Shown: in pieces, positions 58,639 through 64,000 of the stretch
Position numbering within the stretch: position 1 is the first letter of the stretch
How the letters are laid out: each line of letters starts with the position of its first letter
Assembly (NCBI GenBank): GCA_963797675.1
Contig: CAWCQQ010000002.1
Location: 558,001-622,000, forward strand
Reading direction: 5' to 3'
From: DASQPR01 sp963797675
GTDB lineage: Bacteria > Actinomycetota > Actinomycetes > Mycobacteriales > Micromonosporaceae
Length of the DNA stretch: 64,000 nucleotides
Position numbers and translations under genes: made by a program
The notes under the pieces: model-generated
What the model was told of the DNA's origin: nothing
Database searches by the model: none
Seen by the model: only the letters and a program-made list of their open reading frames with translations

Positions 58639-59435
58639 CGCTCGAATTCGACAGCTACGAACGTGATCTGTGGTCCGGCCGGGCATCCGTCTATGCGGCA
58701 AGTTTTGCGTCGCTGTGCGCCGGCGCCGCCGAGTCGCTGCTGGATGCGGCTGGCGTCACGTCCGGTACGCGGATGCTCGACGTCGGCACCGGCCCGGGTA
58801 CGGTGGCTCGCCTGGCCGTGGCACGGGGAGCGATCGTGTCCGCGGTCGATGCCGAGCCGACCATGGTCGAGTTGGCCGGGCGAGACCTGCCCGACGTACG
58901 CCTGGCGGTGCTTCCGGAGCTGCCGTTCGAGGATGACGTGTTCGATGCCGCGGTCGCGAACTGCGTCGTCAATCACGTCGGCGATCCGGCCGCGGCGCTG
59001 CGCGAGATGCGTCGGGTGGTCCGGCCTGGTGGCACGGTCGCAGTGACGATCTGGCCTGGAGAGCTCTCGGTGGTGCGCTCGCTCGTCGCTGACGCGATCG
59101 AGGCGGCCGGCGTGGTAACGGCCGATATGCCGCGGCTCGACGAAGACCTCGACTTCCGCCGCGATGCCGACGGATTCGGCGCGTTGCTGATGAAGGCCGG
59201 CCTCTCCGACGTCGTATCCACCGAGATCGCCTGGGAGCACCGCGTCGATCCGGAGGTCTGGTGGAGCGGCCCGGCCGGCGGCCTCGGGGGAGTCGGCTAT
59301 GTGTTGACCCGACAGACGCCGGAGATGGTGGCGAAGATCAAGCAGGAGTACGACCGGCTGGCCGCACCGCGCCTGGACACCGACGGCAGCCTGCCGCTCC
59401 CGGCCATCGCCCTGCTGGCCCACGGCCGCGCCTGA
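58635..59435 (+). CDS. Class I SAM-dependent methyltransferase
   Basis: 266 residues. MLDVGTGPGTVARLAV is motif I, SAVDAEPTMVELA is the acidic loop, and AVANCVVNHVGDPAAALREM and RPGGTVAVTIWPG complete a methyltransferase_11/25-type fold. Substrate unknown. Start GTG 58635 overlaps the nuoC stop (GTGA); ATG 58623 is an alternative. A possible role near complex I is quinone methylation, but this is only inference. Intact. Confidence 0.75.
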   Translation: MTLEFDSYERDLWSGRASVYAASFASLCAGAAESLLDAAGVTSGTRMLDVGTGPGTVARLAVARGAIVSAVDAEPTMVELAGRDLPDVRLAVLPELPFEDDVFDAAVANCVVNHVGDPAAALREMRRVVRPGGTVAVTIWPGELSVVRSLVADAIEAAGVVTADMPRLDEDLDFRRDADGFGALLMKAGLSDVVSTEIAWEHRVDPEVWWSGPAGGLGGVGYVLTRQTPEMVAKIKQEYDRLAAPRLDTDGSLPLPAIALLAHGRA

Positions 59436-59458
59436 CGCGAGCGGCCTCCGTCAAAGGT

Positions 59459-60421
59459 CTAGTTCAACGCCAGCCGTACGGTCGCGGTCAGGATCAACTG
59501 TGCCAGTGCGATCGGCACCAGCACCAGCCAGCAGATCCGCTGCAACTGGTCTTCGCGCAGCCGCGGGTAGGAGACCCGCAGCCAGATAATCAGGAACGCG
59601 ACGAAGAACACCTTGATCAGCGTCCAGAGCCAGCCGAGATAGTGATCGAACGGGCCTTTCCAGCCGCCCAGGAACAGCACGGTGGTGAGTGCCGAGACGA
59701 CCACGATCCCGACGTACTCGGCGAGCAGGAAGAATGCGAACCGCAGTCCGGTGTATTCGGTCATGTAGCCGAAGACCAGCTCCGAGTCGGCGATCGGCAT
59801 GTCGAACGGCGGCCGGCGGATCTCGGCGACACCGGCCACGAAGAAGATGCACATCGCCGGCGCCTGCCAGAGCAGCCACCACGGCCGCCAGGCTTCGATG
59901 ATGCCGGGCAACGAGAGCGTACCGGCGGCCATCGCGACGCTCGCGGCGGACAGTACGAACGGCAACTCGTACCCGAGCAGCTGCGCCGCCGCGCGGAGGC
60001 CGCCGAGCAGCGAATACTTGTTCGCCGACGCCCAGCCCGCCATGAGTACGGCGACCACGCCGAACCCCATCACCGCGAGCGCGAGGAACAGCCCGATGTC
60101 GAGCGGCTGCGCGACCAGATCGTGCGGGCCGAGCGGGATGACCAGGATCACCACCAGGTACGGCAGCAGCGCCACGATCGGAGCCAACTGGAACACCGGC
60201 TTGTCCGCGTCCCGGGGCGTGATGTCTTCCTTCTGCGCGAACTTGATGCCGTCCGCGATCAGCTGCGCCCAACCGTGGAACGCGCCCGCGTACATCGGGC
60301 CGAGCCGACCCTGCATATGTGCCATGACCTTGTGTTCGGTCTGACCGACGAGCAGCGGGATGGTCAGGAACGCGACCACGACCGCTACCACGCGGATTGC
60401 GACGTCCAACCAGACCGGCAT
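59459..60421 (-). CDS. nuoH: NADH-quinone oxidoreductase subunit H
   Basis: 320 residues, about eight membrane helices. KVMAHMQGRLGPMYAGAFHGW (quinone-site entrance), QLIADGIKFAQKEDITPRDADK, FVAGVAEIRRPPFDMPIADSELVFGYMTEY and LRVSYPRLREDQL are all conserved. Membrane-embedded quinone-binding part of complex I. It lies on the strand opposite to the other nuo genes and ends 23 bases from the methyltransferase gene. Intact. Divergent from marR. Confidence 0.95.
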   Translation of the reverse strand: MPVWLDVAIRVVAVVVAFLTIPLLVGQTEHKVMAHMQGRLGPMYAGAFHGWAQLIADGIKFAQKEDITPRDADKPVFQLAPIVALLPYLVVILVIPLGPHDLVAQPLDIGLFLALAVMGFGVVAVLMAGWASANKYSLLGGLRAAAQLLGYELPFVLSAASVAMAAGTLSLPGIIEAWRPWWLLWQAPAMCIFFVAGVAEIRRPPFDMPIADSELVFGYMTEYTGLRFAFFLLAEYVGIVVVSALTTVLFLGGWKGPFDHYLGWLWTLIKVFFVAFLIIWLRVSYPRLREDQLQRICWLVLVPIALAQLILTATVRLALN

Positions 60422-60540
60422 GGCGGCAGTCTACGAGACATGATCGCCGCCGCCACGTGGACGTCTGGATAGTGGTCTACTGGCGGCACCGATCAAGCAA
60501 CGGCGGGGGATCGGACAACGCCCGGGGGAGAGGAGCCGAG

Positions 60541-60969
60541 GTGACCGAGACCGACGACGCGGCTGCGGCCGTCCGCGAGGGTGTCGTCCGCCTGTCCCGC
60601 CGTCTGCAGGCGCAGCGCCAGGAGCACGCGGTCAGCGCGACCGGCATCGCGCTGCTCAGCCGCCTCTACCGCGCCGGTCCGGCGTCGCCGAAGGCGCTCG
60701 CCGCGGCCGAGTCGGCGGCGCCGCAGACGCTGACGCGCGTGTTCGCGTCGCTCGAGGAGGACGGTCTGGTGACTCGTCGTCCGGATCCGCACGACGGTCG
60801 AAGTGCCATTCTCGAACTCGCGCCGGCTGGGCGTGCCCTGCTGCGAGCACACGCGGACGTGCACGTCGCGTGGCTGTCGGACGCGATGGCGGTGGAACTC
60901 ACGGCCGCCGAACGCGACCTCCTGCGGGTCGCGGCGGCCCTACTGGACCGGCTCGCCGATCATCGCTGA
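60541..60969 (+). CDS. MarR-family transcriptional regulator
   Basis: 142 residues. Winged helix-turn-helix with ATGIALLSRLYRAG, ESAAPQTLTRVFASLEEDGLVTRRPDPHDGR, and dimerisation helices at both ends (RDLLRVAAALLDRLADH). GTG start with GGAG upstream. It lies between divergent nuoH and nuoIJKL and may regulate either. A perfect palindrome overlaps its stop codon at 60967-60980. Ligand unknown. Intact. Confidence 0.85.
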   Translation: MTETDDAAAAVREGVVRLSRRLQAQRQEHAVSATGIALLSRLYRAGPASPKALAAAESAAPQTLTRVFASLEEDGLVTRRPDPHDGRSAILELAPAGRALLRAHADVHVAWLSDAMAVELTAAERDLLRVAAALLDRLADHR

Positions 60970-60980
60970 CAATATTGTCA
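60967..60980. promoter_or_regulatory. Perfect 14-bp palindrome, possible MarR operator upstream of nuoI
   Basis: TGACAATATTGTCA, perfectly symmetric and AT-rich, starts at the marR stop codon and lies 92 bases upstream of nuoI. MarR-family operators are commonly palindromes of this size with TTG/CAA halves. Match to this regulator is inference. Confidence 0.45.
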
Positions 60981-61071
60981 ACGCCCGATGTGAAATTCCT
61001 ACCACTCGATGTGAACGCCGATCGCACCCCGGATGACAGGTTCAGGAGATGGACACGGCAGGATATGCGCC

Positions 61072-61593
61072 ATGAGCGAGCACAGCCACGGCATACCCGG
61101 TAGCGGCCTGGTCAAAGGGCTCGGAGTCACGCTCAAGACGATGCTGCAACCGGCGCATACGCATCAATACCCGGACGTCGAGCCGGAACTGCCGCCGCGC
61201 TCCCGCGGTGTGATCGGCCTGCTCGAAGAGAACTGCACGGTCTGCATGCTCTGTGCCCGCGAGTGCCCGGACTGGTGTATCTACATCGACTCGCACAAGG
61301 AAGAGGTCGTCGTCCCGGGTGCCGCGCGCCCGCGCCAGCGCAACGTCCTCGACCGCTTCGCGATCGACTTCTCGCTCTGCATGTACTGCGGCATCTGCAT
61401 CGAGGCCTGCCCGTTCGACGCGCTGTTCTGGTCGCCCGAGTTCGAATACGCCGAATACGACATCCGCAATCTTCTGCACGAGAAGGACACGCTGCGCGAC
61501 TGGATGTGGACGGTCCCGGCGCCGCCCGAGCACGACCCCAATGGTGAGCCGGCCAAGGAAGAGACGGCCGTCCTCAAAGCGAGCGCTCAGTGA
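61072..61593 (+). CDS. nuoI: NADH-quinone oxidoreductase subunit I (2 x 4Fe-4S)
   Basis: 173 residues. Two ferredoxin-type clusters: CTVCMLCARECPDWC and CMYCGICIEACPFDALFW. N-terminal helix region LGVTLKTMLQP, then the TPPRSRGVIG-like strand. The N-terminus is acidic and His-rich. Passes electrons to the quinone site. ATG at 61072. Overlaps nuoJ by 4 bases. Because NuoEFG genes are absent here, this may be the entry point for ferredoxin electrons (inference). Intact. Confidence 0.95.
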   Translation: MSEHSHGIPGSGLVKGLGVTLKTMLQPAHTHQYPDVEPELPPRSRGVIGLLEENCTVCMLCARECPDWCIYIDSHKEEVVVPGAARPRQRNVLDRFAIDFSLCMYCGICIEACPFDALFWSPEFEYAEYDIRNLLHEKDTLRDWMWTVPAPPEHDPNGEPAKEETAVLKASAQ

Positions 61594-62117
61594 CGGTCGC
61601 GGATGTGTTGCTGTCCGCGCTGGGTGCGGTGGCGATAGGCGCAGGGGTACGCGCAGTCAGCACCTCCCACCTGGTACGCGCCGGTCTGTGGCTCGTGGTC
61701 ACGTTGGCCGCGCTCGCCGGGATGTTCCTGGTGCTCGGTGCCGAACTCGTCGCCTGGGTCCAGGTGCTGATCTACGTCGGTGCGGTCGTCGTGCTGCTGC
61801 TGTTCGCGGTGATGCTGACCCGTGCCCCGATCGGCGGCTCGCTCGACCTTGATCGGCCCCGATCCACCGGTGCGTTGATCGGCGGCGGTGCCGCACTCGG
61901 CCTCGGCGGGCTGTTGATCGACGCGTTCCACTGGTCGTTCGTGGCCGATCCGTCGGTCGGCACCGCCGAGAACGTCGGCACGGCCGTGTTCCGGACCTGG
62001 GCGCTCCCGTTCGAGATCCTGTCCGTCCTGCTGCTCGCCGCGCTGGTCGGCGCGATCGTGGTATCGCGTACGGCGACCGACAGCGAATCCGCCGCCGACG
62101 ACGAGTCGGTCCGCTGA
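61590..62117 (+). CDS. nuoJ: NADH-quinone oxidoreductase subunit J
   Basis: 175 residues, five membrane helices: VLLSALGAVAIGAGVRAV, then VVTLAALAGMFLVLGAELVAWVQVLIYVGAVVVLLLFAVMLT, the family's main block with its Tyr/Gly region. GTG start at 61590 overlaps nuoI and the last base overlaps nuoK, so the genes are co-translated. Intact. Confidence 0.9.
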   Translation: MTVADVLLSALGAVAIGAGVRAVSTSHLVRAGLWLVVTLAALAGMFLVLGAELVAWVQVLIYVGAVVVLLLFAVMLTRAPIGGSLDLDRPRSTGALIGGGAALGLGGLLIDAFHWSFVADPSVGTAENVGTAVFRTWALPFEILSVLLLAALVGAIVVSRTATDSESAADDESVR

Positions 62118-62449
62118 TGCATCCGGTCATCCCGTACACGGTGGCGGCGGTGCTGTTCGGTCTCGGGATCTACGGTGTCCTCGTCCGGCGCAATGCCGTG
62201 CTGGTGCTGATCGCGGTGGAACTGATGCTGAACGCGGTCAACCTCATCGTGATCACCGCCGACGCCACGCTCAACGCCACCCTGCCGCACGCCGGCAGCG
62301 TCTTCGCGCTGTTCGTGATCGTGCTCGCGGCCGCCGAGATCGGCATCGGCCTGGCCGTCGTGCTGCAGCTCTACCGGGTTCGCGGCATGATCGACACCGA
62401 CTCGATCGCGCTGGGCGAGCGCCACGAAGAGCATGAGGATGCCGCGTGA
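62117..62449 (+). CDS. nuoK: NADH-quinone oxidoreductase subunit K
   Basis: 110 residues, three membrane helices. FGLGIYGVLVRRNAVLVLIAVELMLNAVNL with the conserved Glu in helix 2, then LFVIVLAAAEIGIGLAVVLQLY with the second Glu in helix 3; both line the proton path. ATG start overlaps nuoJ, stop overlaps nuoL by 4 bases. Intact. Confidence 0.95.
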   Translation: MHPVIPYTVAAVLFGLGIYGVLVRRNAVLVLIAVELMLNAVNLIVITADATLNATLPHAGSVFALFVIVLAAAEIGIGLAVVLQLYRVRGMIDTDSIALGERHEEHEDAA

Positions 62450-64000
62450 ACGGATTTGTCACGCTGGCCGTCGTGCTCGTCGCCGTACCGGCTGCGGCCG
62501 GACTCGCTCGGCCTGCTCTTGCCGTTCGCGCTGCGCCGTACCGCGGCCTGGCTCGGCATCGGTGCCTCGGCGCTGGCGTTCGTCGCCGCGATCCTCCTGG
62601 CGTTGCGGCACGCTCCGCTGGACGCGTCGCGCTCCTGGGTCCGGTTCGGCTCGCTGGACGTGACCGTCGGCGTACACCTCGATCGGAGCCTCGCGTACGT
62701 CGCGATCGCCGTCACGGCGGTCGCGCTCGCGGTGCAGGTCTACTCGGTCGCCTACCTGGATCACGACGACCGCTACCCGCCGTACGCCGCCCAGGTCAGC
62801 CTGTTCACGGCCGCGATGCTGCTGGTCGTGGTCTCCGGCGATCTGCTCGTGCTGCTGGTCGGCTGGGAGGTGATGGGCGCCTGCTCGTACCTCCTGATCG
62901 GCCATGACCGCTCGCTGCCCGAGGCGCCGGCGGCCGCGGTGAAGGCGTTCGTGGTGACGCGCTTCGGCGATGTCGGCTTCCTGCTCGGCATCGCGCTGCT
63001 CGGCGTGCACGCCGGGTCGTTCCGGATCGCCGTCGTGCTCGCCACGCACTACAGCCCGCGCCTGCTGACCGTCGCCTGCCTGCTGCTGCTGCTCGGCGCG
63101 ATCGGCAAGAGCGCACAGTTCCCGCTGCACACGTGGTTGCCCGACGCGATGGCCGGCCCGACGCCGATCTCGGCCCTGATCCACGCCGCCACGATGGTCG
63201 CGGCCGGCGTGATCGTGCTGGTCAAGCTCGCACCGCTGTTCGTCGCGGCGCCCGGCCTGCTGGTCGTGATCGGGTTGATCGCGGTGATCACGATGCTGCT
63301 CGGCGCGCTGGCGGCGATGGCGCAGGACGACATCAAGCGGGTGCTCGCCTGGAGCACGGTCAGCCAGGTCGCCTACATGTTCGCGGGCTTCGCCGTGAAC
63401 ATCCGCGGTGAAGCGCTGTTCCACCTGCTCACGCACGCCGCGTTCAAGGCGCTGCTGTTCCTCTGCGCGGGCTGCGTGATCCACGCGGTCGGTACGAACT
63501 CGATGTCCGAGATGGGCGGCCTGCGGCGGCGCGATGCCGATCACGTTCGCGCACGATGACGGTCGGGCTGGCGGCGCTCGCCGGCGTACCGCCGTTCTGC
63601 CGGCTTCTTCTCGAAGGACGCCGTGCTCGGTGCGGCCTGGGAAGCGGCACACGGCCGCACCGGCGCGCCCGTCGTGGCTCGGCGCGCTCGTGCTGATCAT
63701 CGGCCTGCTGACCGTCGCGTTGACCGCCTGGTACGCGACCCGGCTCTGGCTGCGTACGTTCTTCGGCGCGTACCGGGGAGGCGACGGCCAGCCACACGAT
63801 CCGCCGCCGCTGATGCGCTGGCCGGTGCTGATCCTGACGATCCCGGCCGCGCTGCTCGGCTTCGCCGGCCTGTCCGCGGCGTTCCGGCGCACGCTCGCCG
63901 GTGCCGGCCGCTCCGCCGACGTACCCGTGTTCGGGCTGGCGACCGCGCTCTCGCTGGTGCTGGTCGCGGTCGGCGTGTTCGGCGCGTGGTGGCTCTGGCG
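62446..64000 (+). CDS. nuoL: NADH-quinone oxidoreductase subunit L, frameshifted and cut by window end
   Basis: Antiporter-like proton-pumping subunit. Visible are VYSVAYLDHDDRYPPYAAQ, VGWEVMGACSYLLIGH (conserved Glu), VTRFGDVGFLLG, SAQFPLHTWLPDAMAGPTPISALIHAATMV and DIKRVLAWSTVSQVAYM. From 63535 several frame changes lie close together, and the remaining helices (LIIGLLTVALTAWYATRLWLR; LVLVAVGVFGAWWLW) run to the right edge. Another change lies near 62500. NuoM and NuoN probably follow outside the window. Confidence 0.9.

Noticed and set aside
2155..63700. Programmed +1 frameshifting as an explanation of the broken genes
   Set aside because: Too many unrelated genes are affected and no shared slippery site is seen; error is far more likely.
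1..64000. tRNA or rRNA genes, CRISPR arrays, transposons or prophage genes
   Set aside because: I looked for TTCGA-type T-loop motifs, regular repeats, transposase motifs and terminal repeats and found none that I could support.

Overview
The window is high-GC DNA from a chromosome of a probably sporulating actinomycete. Lineage markers are mshA (mycothiol synthesis), a BldN-type ECF sigma factor with a DUF5667 partner, an excisionase-type HTH protein beside the 33-residue bTHX/COX24-type ribosomal protein, Rex, a DUF3117 protein, mycobacterial-type KorAB, and GTG starts with ATGA overlaps. Gene order from murB to hemB follows, from general knowledge, the M. tuberculosis Rv0482-Rv0512 block. 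The part with the BldN-type sigma, rex and hem genes also recalls Streptomyces. Gene order from tag to the MgtE-like gene resembles the Rv1210-Rv1232c block. I cannot name the genus. There are no rRNA or tRNA genes, CRISPR arrays, insertion sequences or prophage genes; this is ordinary core chromosome.

Layout. 1-6249: murB end, a small kinase, a methyltransferase, a broken SDR, mshA with a YbjN-like partner, and an MFS exporter. 6370-9920: gpmA, then phosphate control (phoU divergent from senX3-regX3, with PHO-box-like repeats between them). 9940-16541: an MFS gene divergent from an AraC-type regulator, a Cys-rich protein, ppx, a sugar-phosphate isomerase-like gene, a CGNR zinc-finger gene and proline dehydrogenase. 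16618-20230: HTH protein, bTHX, epimerase, acyltransferase and SerB1-type HAD. 20382-22734: BldN-type sigma and RsbN-like operon. 23293-27683: acyl-CoA ligase, glutaredoxin-like protein, HAD, and a NarL-type two-component pair. 28006-33790: a near-perfect Rex operator, then rex-hemA-hemC-cobA/hemD-hemB. 33798-38194: GNAT and a cyclase/ATPase regulator. 38198-44148: korBA, fasciclin lipoprotein, membrane molybdoenzyme, nuoA. 44199-57976: housekeeping genes (DivIVA-like, SRPBCC, tag, paaX-echA, DUF3117, pepA, O-methyltransferase, htrA, tatB, mrp, DUF1003, MgtE-like, phzF). 58057-64000: nuoC, a methyltransferase, nuoH on the other strand, marR, nuoIJKL.

How it fits together. Rex, which senses the NADH/NAD+ ratio, heads the tetrapyrrole genes. 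KorAB makes reduced ferredoxin, and the dispersed nuo genes (A, C, H, I, J, K, L seen; E, F, G absent) could form a complex I that takes electrons from ferredoxin. SenX3-RegX3, PhoU and Ppx cover phosphate and polyphosphate.

Quality caution. Nearly half of the genes, including ones expected to be indispensable, are split by single-base frameshifts, nearly all of the one-extra-base type. I read these as sequencing or assembly errors. For such genes I give the span of the presumed intact gene and say where the frame changes.
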